Origin: Betaproteobacteria bacterium
GTDB lineage: Bacteria; Pseudomonadota; Gammaproteobacteria; Burkholderiales; Rhodocyclaceae
Assembly (NCBI GenBank): GCA_020621865.1
Contig: JAHRYW010000004.1
Coordinates: 124,001-188,000, forward strand
Length of the DNA: 64,000 nucleotides
Direction of reading: 5' to 3'
Shown here: positions 9,454-19,308 of the stretch, in pieces
Layout: each line of letters begins with the position of its first letter
How positions within the stretch are numbered: position 1 is the stretch's first letter
Made by a program: the position numbers and the translations under genes
The notes under the pieces: model-generated
The model's database searches: none
The model's input: the letters and a program-made list of their open reading frames with translations, nothing else
Told to the model about the DNA's origin: nothing

Positions 9454-9920
9454 TTCTTGTCCTGTCCGTCCGCTGCCTTGCTAAATAAAAACTGGCTGAT
9501 CAATTTTTCGAGAACCACCGCCGACTGAGTCTTGGCAATCGTATCCCCCGCCTGCAACATCTTTTCGTCACCGCCAACGTCGAAGCCGACGTACTGCTCG
9601 CCGAGCAGGCCGGCCGTATAAATCGACGCGAAGGTATCCTTCGGGAAACGGTAGCGACCATCAAGCGTCATTGTCACCACCGCCTCGTAGGTCGCCGGAT
9701 CGAAGCGAATATCGGCAATCCGACCGACCACGACACCGGCACTCTTGACCGGCCCGCGCACCTTCAGCCCGCCAATGTTATCAAACTTAGCCTGCAGCAC
9801 GTAGGTTTCAGACAGATGCCCCGACGAAAGGTTGCCGACCTTGAGCGCCAAAAACAACAGTGCAGCAAGGCCGATGGCCACGAAAAAACCGACCCAGAGG
9901 TCGAGAACGGTACGGTTCAT
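9450..9920 (-). CDS. mlaD: Mla substrate-binding MCE protein MlaD
   Basis: This 156-residue protein has an N-terminal membrane helix (WVGFFVAIGLAALLFLALKV, residues 10-29) and one MCE domain (about 38-118, with KFDNIGGLKVRGPVKSAGVVVG). MlaD hexamers form the periplasmic lipid-binding ring on the MlaE permease. Overlaps mlaE and mlaA by 4 nt each, so the operon is tightly coupled. Confidence 0.95.
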   Translation of the reverse strand: MNRTVLDLWVGFFVAIGLAALLFLALKVGNLSSGHLSETYVLQAKFDNIGGLKVRGPVKSAGVVVGRIADIRFDPATYEAVVTMTLDGRYRFPKDTFASIYTAGLLGEQYVGFDVGGDEKMLQAGDTIAKTQSAVVLEKLISQFLFSKAADGQDKK

Positions 9921-10711
9921 GAAGTTCCCCGGAACATGAACGAAGTCAGAACAAAATCCAGTGCGAGAATCGCCAGGGCCGATGTCACGACGGTACGCGT
10001 AATCGCCCGCGACACCCCCTCGGCAGTCGGCACCGAATCGTAGCCTTCGAAAACAGCGATCAGCGACACCGCGACGCCAAATACAAAACTCTTGATGACG
10101 CCGTTCCAGACGTCGTAGCGCCAGTCAACACCGGCCTGCATCTGCGACCAGAAGGCACCATCGTCGACGCCGATGAAGACGACACCGATCAGCCAGCCAC
10201 CAATCACACCCATCGCCGAAAACAGCGCAGCCAGCAGCGGCATGGAAATAACGCCGCCCCAGAAACGCGGCGCGACAACGCGGGCGATCGGATTGACCGC
10301 CATCATGTCCATCGCCTTCAACTGCTCGGTCGCCTTCATCAGGCCGATTTCGGCCGTAACCGATGAACCGGCCCGCGAAGCGAACAACAGTCCGGCAACC
10401 ACCGGCCCCAGCTCGCGGGTCAGCGACAAGGCAACCAGGATACCCAGCGCCTCGGTCGATCCATAACGCTGCAGCGTCTCATAGCCCTGCAGACCAAGCA
10501 CCAAACCGACGAACAGACCGGAAACCAGGATGATCAACAACGACAGCACGCCGCTGAAATAGATTTCACGCAAGGTCAGCGGCAGGCGACGGAAGGAGGC
10601 CCCCGAGTACACCAGCACCATCCAGAAGAAGCGCGCAGCAAAGCCAAGCCGCCAGACGCGCTCGACTGTGGCGTTCCCAAGTTTGCGGATCAGATCGAGC
10701 GGATTAGCCAT
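9917..10711 (-). CDS. mlaE: Mla permease MlaE
   Basis: This 264-residue inner-membrane permease has five or six hydrophobic helices and the MlaE/YrbE signatures GLVLGLQGYETLQRYG and ELGPVVAGLLFASRAGSSVTAEIG (positions about 78-93 and 109-132). I chose the ATG at 10711 (MANPLDLIRKLG), which overlaps the mlaF stop by 8 nt; the longer open frame to 10867 lies inside mlaF. It works with MlaF, MlaD and MlaB. Confidence 0.95.
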   Translation of the reverse strand: MANPLDLIRKLGNATVERVWRLGFAARFFWMVLVYSGASFRRLPLTLREIYFSGVLSLLIILVSGLFVGLVLGLQGYETLQRYGSTEALGILVALSLTRELGPVVAGLLFASRAGSSVTAEIGLMKATEQLKAMDMMAVNPIARVVAPRFWGGVISMPLLAALFSAMGVIGGWLIGVVFIGVDDGAFWSQMQAGVDWRYDVWNGVIKSFVFGVAVSLIAVFEGYDSVPTAEGVSRAITRTVVTSALAILALDFVLTSFMFRGTS

Positions 10712-11516
10712 GCGCCACCCCGCGCAGGAACTCCTGCCGAACCGGCGCGGCCGGATAATCGAAATGCACCGGCCCGTCGACCTCGGCATGAACGAACTGA
10801 TGAACGAAAGGATCCTGCGACGCACGGATTTCGTCCGGCGTCCCCTCGGCAACAACCCGGCCGCCATTCATGAAATAAATGTAATCGACGATCAGCAAGG
10901 ACTCCTGGATATCGTGGGTAACCATGATCGAGGTTGCCCCCAGCGCGTCGTTGAGCTTGCGGATCATCTGTCCGATGACACCCAGCGCAATCGGGTCAAG
11001 GCCGGTAAAAGGCTCGTCGTACATGACCAGCATCGGGTCGAGCGCCAGCGCCCGGGCCAACGCCACACGCCGCGCCATGCCGCCGGACAATTCACCCGGC
11101 ATCAATTTGTGCGCACCGCGCAAACCGACTGCTTCCAGCTTCATCAACACCAGATCGCGGATCATTTCCTCAGACAGATCGGTGTGTTCGCGCATTGGAA
11201 AGGCGACGTTCTCGAAAACCGTCATGTCGGTAAACAAGGCGCCGAACTGGAACAACATGCCCATCCGTCGGCGCAGCGCGTACAACTCGGTCTGCGACAT
11301 CTCGCAAACCTGGTGTTTCTCCAGACGAACACGCCCGCCGGTCGGCCTTAACTGACCACCGATACATCGCAACAGCGTGGTTTTGCCGCAACCGGAACCG
11401 CCCATGATGGCCACCACCTTGCCGCGGGGAATCTTCATGTTGATTCCCTCCAGCACCGGCCTGCCGTCATAACTGAAGTGGAGATCCTCGATATCGACCA
11501 GGATGTCGTCGGACAA
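10704..11516 (-). CDS. mlaF: Mla ATPase MlaF
   Basis: This 270-residue ABC ATPase powers the Mla lipid transporter. Walker A GGSGCGKTTLL (about residues 39-49), signature LSGGMARRVALARA (about 143-156) and Walker B PMLVMYDEPFTGLDP (about 160-174) are clear. It is the first gene of mlaFEDACB and is divergent from the response-regulator gene at 11622, with about 105 bp between them. Confidence 0.96.
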   Translation of the reverse strand: MSDDILVDIEDLHFSYDGRPVLEGINMKIPRGKVVAIMGGSGCGKTTLLRCIGGQLRPTGGRVRLEKHQVCEMSQTELYALRRRMGMLFQFGALFTDMTVFENVAFPMREHTDLSEEMIRDLVLMKLEAVGLRGAHKLMPGELSGGMARRVALARALALDPMLVMYDEPFTGLDPIALGVIGQMIRKLNDALGATSIMVTHDIQESLLIVDYIYFMNGGRVVAEGTPDEIRASQDPFVHQFVHAEVDGPVHFDYPAAPVRQEFLRGVAHG

Positions 11517-11585
11517 AGCACATTCCTTGAAAAAAGTCGGCCGATTTTATCAGAATCGCCCACCGTCGCCGGGAAACGACAGGGC

Positions 11586-11591
11586 TATAAT
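11586..11591 (+). promoter_or_regulatory. Candidate -10 box for the pilus-locus response regulator
   Basis: A perfect TATAAT lies 31 nt before the likely TTG start. The matching -35 region is poor (no TTGACA-like hexamer at 16-18 nt), so this may be an activator-dependent promoter. Divergent mlaF transcription must start in the same 105-bp region. Confidence 0.45.
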
Positions 11592-11621
11592 CGAACAAAT
11601 TTCACAAGGAATGTTGCGCAC

Positions 11622-13040
11622 TTGTCATTGGCCAAGCCGCTCCTGCTGATTGTCGACGACGATTCGCTGATCAGCGAATCGCTCAGTTTCGCGTTTGCGC
11701 AGGACTACGATGTTCTGACCAGCCATTCACGCGCCGATGCGCTGGCCCTGCTGCGCCAGCTACGTCAGCCGCCGCAACTAGCGTTGATCGATCTCGGCTT
11801 GCCCCCTCTGCCCCACCGCCCGGACGAGGGATTCGCCCTGATCGGCGACCTGCTCGCCCTGTCTCCCGACATGAAAATCGTCGTTCTCTCCGGCCAGAAC
11901 GACGAAAGCAATGCGCGCCACGCCCGCACCCTGGGCGCGGTGGAGTTTGTCGGCAAACCCTGCGATCCCGGCCGCCTGCGCGATCTATTCCGGCAGGCAC
12001 TGCAGTTTGGCGCCCAGGCAACCACTGCGCAGCCTGGCGGCCTGATTGGTGAAAGCCTGCCGATGCAGCGCCTGCGGCTGCAACTCGGGCAATACGCCAA
12101 TCTCGCCTTTCCGGTACTGATCGAAGGCGAATCGGGCAGTGGCAAGGATGTCGTCGCCAGCCATTACCTGCACCGCCTGACCGAACGGAAGGACAAACCC
12201 TTCCTCGCCCTGAACTGCGCCGCCATCTCGCCGACCTTGCTCGAACCGACGCTGTTCGGCTACGCCAAGGGCGCCTTTACCGGCGCGACCACGGCAAAAT
12301 CCGGCTATTTCGAAGACGCCGACAGCGGAACGCTGTTTCTTGACGAAATCGGCGAACTGCCATCCGACCTCCAGCCCAAACTGCTCCGCGTACTGGAAAA
12401 CGGCGAGTACCAGCGGGTCGGCGAAACCCAGACCAGGGTTTCGACGGCGCGCATCGTTGCAGCAACCAATCGTGACCTGCGCCAGGAGATACGTGCCGGA
12501 CGTTTCCGCGCCGATCTGTTCCATCGCCTGTCGGTATTCACCGTCAGCGTTCCGCCGCTACGTGAAACTGGCCTCGACCGCCTGTTGCTGCTCGAACACT
12601 TCCGCCAGACCTACGCCGCCCAGGTTCGTGCCGAGCCCTTCCAGCTCGCCCCGGGCGCCCAGTCGCTCTGGCTGGACTACAGCTTTCCCGGCAATGTTCG
12701 CGAATTACGCAACATCGTCATCCGTCTGACCGCCCGCCATGCTGGCCAGACGGTCAGCGCCGAGCAATTGAGCGCCGAACTCGACTACCCCGACAGCCCC
12801 GAGCCACCTCGCGACCTCGCCCTGGCAGGTGGCGATCTCGAAACCCTCAGACAGGCCGCCCGCCAGCACCTCGAGAAGGCCTCCGGCATCGACCTGGATA
12901 GCACGCTGGAACTGTGGCAGCGCGGCTACATCGAGGCCGCCATCGAACTGAGCGCCGGCAACATGAGTCAGGCGGCACGCCGTCTTGGCATCAACCGGAC
13001 CACCCTGTACAACCGAATGGAAAGCTGGAATCGTCGATGA
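11622..13040 (+). CDS. Sigma-54-dependent response regulator (PrsR-like)
   Basis: About 472 residues. An N-terminal receiver domain has the acidic pair (IVDDDS), phospho-acceptor in ALIDLGLPP and the lysine in FVGKP. Next is a complete AAA+ sigma-54 activator domain with Walker A GESGSGKD, the sigma-54 contact loop GAFTGA, and [14 protein letters not shown]. The end is a Fis-type helix-turn-helix ([20 protein letters not shown]). The receiver resembles regulators of PEP-CTERM/PrsR type. I chose the TTG at 11622 ([14 protein letters not shown]) because upstream codons do not fit a receiver start. It overlaps the next gene by ATGA. It could activate the -24/-12 promoter of the pilin gene at 29376; the kinase partner may be the one at 27613. 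Confidence 0.88.
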   Translation: MSLAKPLLLIVDDDSLISESLSFAFAQDYDVLTSHSRADALALLRQLRQPPQLALIDLGLPPLPHRPDEGFALIGDLLALSPDMKIVVLSGQNDESNARHARTLGAVEFVGKPCDPGRLRDLFRQALQFGAQATTAQPGGLIGESLPMQRLRLQLGQYANLAFPVLIEGESGSGKDVVASHYLHRLTERKDKPFLALNCAAISPTLLEPTLFGYAKGAFTGATTAKSGYFEDADSGTLFLDEIGELPSDLQPKLLRVLENGEYQRVGETQTRVSTARIVAATNRDLRQEIRAGRFRADLFHRLSVFTVSVPPLRETGLDRLLLLEHFRQTYAAQVRAEPFQLAPGAQSLWLDYSFPGNVRELRNIVIRLTARHAGQTVSAEQLSAELDYPDSPEPPRDLALAGGDLETLRQAARQHLEKASGIDLDSTLELWQRGYIEAAIELSAGNMSQAARRLGINRTTLYNRMESWNRR

Positions 13041-14404
13041 GCCTGTATCTCGAGCACTTCGGGCTGCGTGAACCGCCCTTCCGCATCACACCGCACACCG
13101 ACTTTTTCTTCACCGGCGCCAATCGCGGACCGACGCTCGACGCCCTGATCTACGCGATCACCCAGGACGAAGGGATTGTCAAGGTGACCGGCGAAGTCGG
13201 CAGCGGCAAGACCATGCTCTGCCGCATGCTGCTCGAACGCCTGCCGGACAACGTCGAGAGCCTTTACCTGGCCAATCCCTCGCTGTCCCGCCAGGAAATC
13301 CTCGGCGCCATTGCCGATGAACTGGGCGTGCCGACTGACGGCAAAGCAACCCACTCGCTGACCCGCGCCCTGCAGGACGCCCTGATCCAACGCTACGCCC
13401 AGGGCAAGCGCGTGGTCCTGCTGATCGATGAAGCCCACGCCATGCCCGCCGAGTCGCTGGAAGAAATCCGGCTGCTCTCCAATCTTGAGTCGAAAGCCGC
13501 CAAGCTGCTGCAGATCGCCCTCTTCGCCCAGCCCGAACTCGACGAACGCCTGGCCGCCACCGACATGCGCCAGTTGCGCGAACGCATCACCCAGCACTTC
13601 AACCTGGCACCACTGAAGAAGGATGACGTCGCCGCCTATATCGAATTTCGCCTGCGCGCAGCCGGCTACCACGGCCCCAACCCGTTCACCAGCGAGGCGG
13701 TGGACATGATCGCCAAAATTTCGGAAGGACTCTCGCGCCGCATCAACATCCTCGCCGACAAGGCGCTGCTGGCAGCCTACTCCAGCGGCAGCCACCAGGT
13801 CGACTGCGAGCAGATCAGAATCGCCACGCTGGATGCACGCTTCTCGCCCCTGCAACCCAAATCGGCATTCAACCTGAAACCCATCATCTGGGCTCTGGCC
13901 GGGGCCGTCACCACTGCAGTCGTCGTATTTGCGATCAATCCCGGAGCTCAGTCCCTGACGCCCGCCACGCTCCTGCCCCACGCCTCAAGCTCAGTGCAGC
14001 CAGCTGCACCACTGAAGCCCCAGGCCCCCAAGCATTTGCCGGCCATGGCCAAAAGCGACGACGTGCCGCTTGCCAACATCCGCTTCGGCCCACTGACCCG
14101 CCAACACCTCGCCCAGCATGAGGAGTGGATCACCCATGCGCCACGCAACCACTACTTCATCCAACTACTGGCCGCCGATGCAACACAGACCGGACGGGTC
14201 GAAGGCTTTCTGGCCCGGGCGATCGAAGTGCTCGACCCGGCCCAGTTGCGCGTCTACCGCTCCGGCCTTTCCGGTAGCGACCGGGTCGGCGTCATCTACG
14301 GCGATTTCGAAAGCCGCGAGGAAGCCGCTGCAGCCATGCTCGCCCTGCCCGAAACCATCAAAGCCGCCCAGCCTTTTCCCAGACAGGTCAGCAAGTTGCA
14401 CTGA
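13037..14404 (+). CDS. mshM: AAA ATPase of the MSHA/ExeA type with C-terminal SPOR-like domain
   Basis: This 455-residue protein begins [20 protein letters not shown], the standard ExeA/MshM opening. The AAA domain has Walker A GEVGSGKT (about residues 55-62) and Walker B VVLLIDEAHAMP (about 125-136). A single membrane helix (IIWALAGAVTTAVVVFAI, about 282-299) and a Pro/Ala linker lead to a periplasmic domain (about 375-455, HYFIQLLAADATQTGRVEGF onward) resembling SPOR peptidoglycan-binding domains. ExeA-type proteins help the secretin cross or assemble in the cell wall, which fits the secretin gene next door. Confidence 0.87.
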   Translation: MSLYLEHFGLREPPFRITPHTDFFFTGANRGPTLDALIYAITQDEGIVKVTGEVGSGKTMLCRMLLERLPDNVESLYLANPSLSRQEILGAIADELGVPTDGKATHSLTRALQDALIQRYAQGKRVVLLIDEAHAMPAESLEEIRLLSNLESKAAKLLQIALFAQPELDERLAATDMRQLRERITQHFNLAPLKKDDVAAYIEFRLRAAGYHGPNPFTSEAVDMIAKISEGLSRRINILADKALLAAYSSGSHQVDCEQIRIATLDARFSPLQPKSAFNLKPIIWALAGAVTTAVVVFAINPGAQSLTPATLLPHASSSVQPAAPLKPQAPKHLPAMAKSDDVPLANIRFGPLTRQHLAQHEEWITHAPRNHYFIQLLAADATQTGRVEGFLARAIEVLDPAQLRVYRSGLSGSDRVGVIYGDFESREEAAAAMLALPETIKAAQPFPRQVSKLH

Positions 14405-14507
14405 CCTGCCGCCTCCGGACAAAGCGCGCCAAGGCGCCATTTAACGTGCTAGCATCATATTGATTACACACCACCGCGAAAACACCGCTCAAACAAGGCC
14501 AAACCGG

Positions 14508-16310
14508 ATGAAAATCGGTTTCATCTCCGCGCTCGTCGTTTCGCTGTCGCTCATTGCCTGCACGGCCCCCTCGCCACGCGAACCGCTCAAGGGCCACCTC
14601 AACACCGACCCCCAGACCCCGGTCGCCAACACCGGCAACATTCCAGCCCCCGTCCAGCAAACCCTGGCCCTGCCCAAGCCCCAGGCGACCCGCAAGGCCG
14701 AAACCTACAGCGTCGTCGTCAACAACGTCCCGGTTCGCGATCTGCTGTTCGCGCTGGCCCGCGATGCCAAGGTCAATGTCGACATCCATCCCGGCATCAC
14801 CGGCAACGTCACCCTGAACGCTATCGATCAAACCCTGCCGCAACTCCTTACCCGCATTGCCAAGCAGGTCGACATGCGTTTTGAACTCGACGGCCCGAAC
14901 CTGGCCGCGATGCCGGACTCGCCCTTCTTGAAGCATTACAAGGTCGACTACGTCAACATGGCGCGCAACGTCACCGGCACGGTTTCGACCAACACGCAGA
15001 TCGCCACCGGTACGCCAAGCAGTGGCAGTACACAAAACCCCACCAGTAGTACCGGAGGCAACGCCGGCAACATCTCCAATACGCGGATCGACAACACCTC
15101 GCGCAACCAGTTCTGGGAGTCGCTGGAGAAGAACATCAAGGACCTGCTGCGCGAAACCGACAAGATCCTGCCCGAGGGATCGAGCGAAACGGTGGTCGAG
15201 CAAAGCAGCGCCCAAACCGCCTCCGGCGCCGCCGCCCTGCCGCAGGGTCTCGGCCAGCGGGCGGCACAGGCCGTCGCCAACGCCCTGCAGGCCAATCCAA
15301 ATCCGAACTCGGCCAGCCAGGCGGCCGGCAGTTCCATCGTCCGTCGCAACACTTTCCGCGAGGCCGCCTCGGTCATCATCAACGCCGAGAGCGGTGTCAT
15401 CACCGTCCGCGCCACTCAGCGCCAGCATGAAAAAATCCAGGAATTCCTCGACCGCGTGATCAACTCCGCTCGCCGGCAGGTCTTGATCGAGGCGACTATC
15501 GTCGAAGTCACCCTCAACGACGGCTATCAGCAGGGGATCAACTGGACCCAGTTAGCCAGCGGCGGCACCCTCAACTTCATCGGTGACGCACTGACCAAGA
15601 ATGCCGCCAACTTCAGCTACACCAAGAGCAACGACAATCCCTCAGCCCTGATCACCATGCTCAATACCTTCGGCACGACGAAGGTTCTATCCAGCCCCCG
15701 CTTGTCGGTGATGAATAACCAGACCGCCTTGCTCAAGGTCGTCGAGAACTATGTCTATTTCAGCGTCAAGGCCGACACGACGACGACGGCCAACGTCGGC
15801 ACGACCACCGCTTATACGACCACCCCCCAGTCGGTATCGGTCGGCCTCGTGGTCAGCGTGACCCCACAGATCAGCGACGCCGACGCGGTCACCCTGAACG
15901 TTCGCCCGACCATCACCAGCGTTGCCAGGGAAGTGCAGGACCCGAATCCCGACCTCAAGAAGAACGACATCAGCAACCTGGTCCCGGTCATTCGGACCCG
16001 TGAAATCGAGTCGATCATGCGCGTCGCCAGCGGCAATATCGCCATACTCGGCGGCCTGATGGAAGACAAGATCGACTACCAGACCCGGCGCGTCCCTGTG
16101 CTCGGGCAAATTCCGCTGGCTGGCGAACTGGTCAACAACCGCAACAATGCGGCACAAAAAACCGAGCTGGTCATCTTCCTGCGTCCGGTCGTCATCAAGG
16201 ATGCCAGCCTGGACGGCGATTACGCGGGAATGCGCGGCTTCCTGCCCGGCGATACCTTCTTCGCCCAGCCGAATGAAGCGCAGCCGTTCAACGTCGCCCC
16301 GAGCCGCTGA
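14508..16310 (+). CDS. mshL: MSHA-type pilus secretin
   Basis: This 600-residue outer-membrane secretin lets the pilus cross the outer membrane. The N-terminus is a lipoprotein signal with lipobox LIAC (Cys about residue 18). A secretin/TonB short N-terminal domain follows (about 65-135, NVPVRDLLFALARDAKVNVDI), then an N1-type domain, and the secretin core (about 320-570) with VLSSPRLSVMNNQTALLKV, VGLVVSVTPQI and IAILGGLMEDKIDYQTRRVP. A Ser/Thr/Asn-rich stretch lies near residues 165-205. I chose the ATG at 14508 because it gives the lipoprotein signal; a frame from 14460 adds 16 residues with no sense. Confidence 0.93.
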   Translation: MKIGFISALVVSLSLIACTAPSPREPLKGHLNTDPQTPVANTGNIPAPVQQTLALPKPQATRKAETYSVVVNNVPVRDLLFALARDAKVNVDIHPGITGNVTLNAIDQTLPQLLTRIAKQVDMRFELDGPNLAAMPDSPFLKHYKVDYVNMARNVTGTVSTNTQIATGTPSSGSTQNPTSSTGGNAGNISNTRIDNTSRNQFWESLEKNIKDLLRETDKILPEGSSETVVEQSSAQTASGAAALPQGLGQRAAQAVANALQANPNPNSASQAAGSSIVRRNTFREAASVIINAESGVITVRATQRQHEKIQEFLDRVINSARRQVLIEATIVEVTLNDGYQQGINWTQLASGGTLNFIGDALTKNAANFSYTKSNDNPSALITMLNTFGTTKVLSSPRLSVMNNQTALLKVVENYVYFSVKADTTTTANVGTTTAYTTTPQSVSVGLVVSVTPQISDADAVTLNVRPTITSVAREVQDPNPDLKKNDISNLVPVIRTREIESIMRVASGNIAILGGLMEDKIDYQTRRVPVLGQIPLAGELVNNRNNAAQKTELVIFLRPVVIKDASLDGDYAGMRGFLPGDTFFAQPNEAQPFNVAPSR

Positions 16311-16319
16311 GGTCAGCGC

Positions 16320-17567
16320 ATGAGCCTGTTGATGGATGCCCTGAAGCGGGCTGAAGCAGCCAAGCAGGAACCCGGCCGCGCCCCCTACAGCCTGCCCAAT
16401 GCGGCGACCGATGACGGCCTGAGCCTGGAGCCCATCCCCGGAGATATTTCGCGAGGCAATGCCAATCCCCTGCCCGACCTCGCCGCCCATCTTGATGCGG
16501 TCGACGCCGACCTGGCCAGCGCTGCGCTGCCTGAGCCCCGCCCGACCGCGGCCCCACCCCGCAGCCCGGCACCGACGGTCAAACCGGCTGTCGAGGCGCG
16601 CGATGCGGTGCGCAACGCCTTTGCGGCCAAGCAGGCCGTTCCGCCGCCATCTCGCCTGCCCCTGTGGCTGGCGTTGGGGACGCTGGGCGTGGCCGGCATC
16701 GCGATCGGCGGCTATGTCTGGTACCAGATGAACACGATGAACCGCAGCACGCTGGCTGTGGTTTCACGGCCCGCCCCCCCCGTCCCACCCGCGGCATCCC
16801 AGCCAGCACCCCCACCGGCACCGCCTGTCGATTTTGGCCAAAATTTGCCGCCGACCGTAGCATTCGCCCCACCACCGGCCGACACGCCGCTTTTTGCGCC
16901 GCGCCGCGACAGCCGCCCGGCGCCGCAGCCGTCCGACGAGGAAATCCAGCCCAGCCAGCCGATCAAGCTCGTGCGCACCCGCCCGGAACCCGACGCCAAC
17001 CTGCTCCGCGGCCACGCCACGCTGCAACGCGGCGAACTGGAGCAGGCGCGCCGCGACTATGAGCAGGCGCTGCAGCGCGACCCGAACAACACCGATGCCC
17101 TGCTCGCCCTGGCCGCCATCGCCCAGCGTCAGGGTCGCGGGGACGATGCCGAGAGATTGCGCCAGCGGGCGCTGGTCGCCAACCCGAGCGACCCAGCGAC
17201 ACAAGCTGCCACGCTGAGCGGCGCCGCCGCCGAAGCCGACCCGCAGACCACCGAAAGCCGCCTGAAGACGCTTTTATCGACACAACCCGAATCGGCACCG
17301 CTCAATTTCGCGCTGGGCAACCTCTATTCCCGCCAGAGCCGCTGGGCGGAAGCGCAGCAGGCTTATTTCAATGCGGTCGCCGCCGATGGCGACAACCCGG
17401 ACTATCTGTTCAACCTGGCGATCAGCCTCGACCACCTGCGCCAGCCGCGCCTCGCCGCCCAGCATTATCGGCTGGCCCTCGACGCCGCAACCAAGCGCCC
17501 GGCCGCTTTCGACCGTGACAAGCTGAACCGGCGCCTGGGCGAACTGCAAGCCGAGCCGCTGCGCTGA
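16320..17567 (+). CDS. mshN: MshN-like membrane-anchored TPR protein
   Basis: This 415-residue protein starts MSLLMDALKRAEAAKQE, typical of MshN/GspB-like pilus proteins. One membrane helix (LWLALGTLGVAGIAIGGYVW, about residues 119-138) is followed by a Pro/Ala-rich linker and TPR repeats (about 220-405; for example LLRGHATLQRGELEQARRDY). It probably helps organise secretin or pilus assembly. Dispersed element copy 5 lies in the linker (encoding VDFGQNLPPTVAFAP), where extra sequence is easily tolerated. The gene is 9 nt after mshL. Confidence 0.85.
   Translation: MSLLMDALKRAEAAKQEPGRAPYSLPNAATDDGLSLEPIPGDISRGNANPLPDLAAHLDAVDADLASAALPEPRPTAAPPRSPAPTVKPAVEARDAVRNAFAAKQAVPPPSRLPLWLALGTLGVAGIAIGGYVWYQMNTMNRSTLAVVSRPAPPVPPAASQPAPPPAPPVDFGQNLPPTVAFAPPPADTPLFAPRRDSRPAPQPSDEEIQPSQPIKLVRTRPEPDANLLRGHATLQRGELEQARRDYEQALQRDPNNTDALLALAAIAQRQGRGDDAERLRQRALVANPSDPATQAATLSGAAAEADPQTTESRLKTLLSTQPESAPLNFALGNLYSRQSRWAEAQQAYFNAVAADGDNPDYLFNLAISLDHLRQPRLAAQHYRLALDAATKRPAAFDRDKLNRRLGELQAEPLR
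16829..16868 (+). repeat. Dispersed core/A-tract element, copy 5 (inside mshN)
   Basis: The plus strand reads CGATTTTGGCC, AAAATTTGCCGCC, then GACCGTAGCATTCG. It is read in the frame that gives TVAF from ACC GTA GCA TTC, as in copies 6 and 11. Confidence 0.88.
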
Positions 17568-17574
17568 TCAGGCC

Positions 17575-17607
17575 ATGAGCACGCCATGAGTACGCCATGA
17601 GCACGTC
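17575..17607 (+). repeat. Triple 11-bp repeat carrying three start codons before mshE
   Basis: Three tandem units ATGAGCACGCC / ATGAGTACGCC / ATGAGCACGTC start at 17575, 17586 and 17597. Each ATG is in a different frame. The first two give four-codon peptides (Met-Ser-Thr-Pro-stop) whose TGA overlaps the next ATG; only the third opens into mshE. Confidence 0.85.
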
Positions 17608-19303
17608 AGCCCTCCTGCACCGCCCGCTCGGGCAGATACTGATCTCCGAAGGCATCCTGTCGGAAGACCAGCTGCGCATCGCGCTGCTCGAGCAGATGAA
17701 GCAGAACCAGCCGATCGGCAAACTGCTGGTGTCGCTCGGCTTCGTGACCGAAGCGACGCTGCGCCAGGCGTTGTCAGAAAATCTCGGCAAGCAGAGCATC
17801 GATCTGTCGCATGCGGTGATCGACCCGCAGGCGCTGAAGCTGGTGCCGCGCGATCTGGCCAAGCGCCACCACCTGCTGCCGCTCGACTACGACCGGAACA
17901 ACCGCCGGCTGGCGCTGGCCATTGCCGACATCAACGACATCGTCGGCCTCGACCGCGTGCGCGCCCAGCTTGAGGAAGGCACCGAGATCGAAACGCTGCT
18001 TGCCGGCGAATCGGAAATCGACCACGCCATCGACCAGTATTACGGCCACGAACTGTCGATCGACGGCATCCTGCACGAGATCGAGACCGGCGAAATCGAC
18101 TGGCAGAGCCTGGCGACCACCAACGACGAATACAGCCAGCCGGTCGTCCGCCTAATCGATTCTATCCTGACCGACGCCGTCAAGCGCGAGGCCTCGGACA
18201 TCCACTTCGAGCCGGAAGCCAACTTCCTGCGCATTCGCTACCGGATCGACGGCATGCTGCGCCAGATCCGCGCCCTGCACAAATCCTACTGGCCGGCGAT
18301 GACCGTGCGCATCAAGGTGTTGGCCGGCATGAACATCGCCGAGATGCGGGCGCCGCAGGACGGCCGCATCGGCCTGACCGTCTCCGGCCGGCCGATCGAC
18401 TTCCGCGTCGCCAGCCAGCCGACCATCCACGGCGAAAACATCGTGCTGCGCATTCTCGACCGCCAGAAAGGCATCGTGCCGCTGGAAGGCCTAGGTCTGG
18501 CCGAGGAGCACCTGCACCAGTTGAAGCTGATGATTGCCCGGCCGGAAGGCATCATCCTGGTCACCGGCCCGACCGGCAGCGGCAAGACGACGACGCTTTA
18601 CTCGGTGTTGAACCACATCAACGCCGAGGGCATCCACATCATGACCCTCGAAGACCCGGTCGAATACCCGATGGCGCTGGTCCGCCAGACCTCGGTCTCG
18701 GAGACCGCCAAGCTCGATTTCGCCAACGGCATCCGCTCGATGATGCGCCAGGACCCGGACGTCATCCTGGTCGGCGAGGTGCGCGATGCCGAAACGGCCG
18801 AAATGGCCTTCCGCGCCGCGATGACCGGCCACCAGGTGTACACCACCCTGCACACCAACTCGGCCATCGGCGCCGTGCCGCGCCTGCTCGACATCGGCGT
18901 GCTACCCGACATCCTGGCCGGCAACATCATCGGCATCGTCGCCCAGCGCCTGATCCGTCGCCTGTGCGAGCACTGCAAGACCCCCTATCACGCCGAGCCC
19001 CATGAAATCAGGCTGCTCGGCTCGCTCGGCGAAGGTCCGCGGCCGGTGCTGTTCCGGGCTACCGGCTGCGAGCTGTGCGACTTCCAGGGCTATCGCGGCC
19101 GCATTGCGATCATGGAACTGCTGCGCATCGACGCCGGCATCGACGAACTGATCGCCCGTCGCGCGACCGCCCACGAAATACGCGCCCGCGCCATATTGCA
19201 GGGCTTCACGACGCTGGCCGACGACGGCATGCACCGCGTGCTCAACGGCACCACCTCGCTTGAGGAACTGGCCCGCGTCGTCGACCTGACCGATCGGATG
19301 TAG
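17597..19303 (+). CDS. mshE: Pilus extension ATPase with c-di-GMP-binding MshEN domain
   Basis: This 568-residue GspE/PilB-family ATPase powers pilus assembly. Residues 7-65 carry two MshEN motifs (RPLGQILISEGILSEDQL and PIGKLLVSLGFVTEATLRQ), the fold known to bind cyclic di-GMP in MshE of Vibrio. The motor has Walker A GPTGSGKTTTLYS (about 322-334), the Asp box DPDVILVGEVRDAETA, the His box and a zinc-type CEHCKTP...CELCDF cysteine set near residues 457-500. Its start is the last of three tandem ATGs. Assembly is therefore probably tuned by c-di-GMP. Confidence 0.95.
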   Translation: MSTSALLHRPLGQILISEGILSEDQLRIALLEQMKQNQPIGKLLVSLGFVTEATLRQALSENLGKQSIDLSHAVIDPQALKLVPRDLAKRHHLLPLDYDRNNRRLALAIADINDIVGLDRVRAQLEEGTEIETLLAGESEIDHAIDQYYGHELSIDGILHEIETGEIDWQSLATTNDEYSQPVVRLIDSILTDAVKREASDIHFEPEANFLRIRYRIDGMLRQIRALHKSYWPAMTVRIKVLAGMNIAEMRAPQDGRIGLTVSGRPIDFRVASQPTIHGENIVLRILDRQKGIVPLEGLGLAEEHLHQLKLMIARPEGIILVTGPTGSGKTTTLYSVLNHINAEGIHIMTLEDPVEYPMALVRQTSVSETAKLDFANGIRSMMRQDPDVILVGEVRDAETAEMAFRAAMTGHQVYTTLHTNSAIGAVPRLLDIGVLPDILAGNIIGIVAQRLIRRLCEHCKTPYHAEPHEIRLLGSLGEGPRPVLFRATGCELCDFQGYRGRIAIMELLRIDAGIDELIARRATAHEIRARAILQGFTTLADDGMHRVLNGTTSLEELARVVDLTDRM

Positions 19304-19308
19304 GCGCC

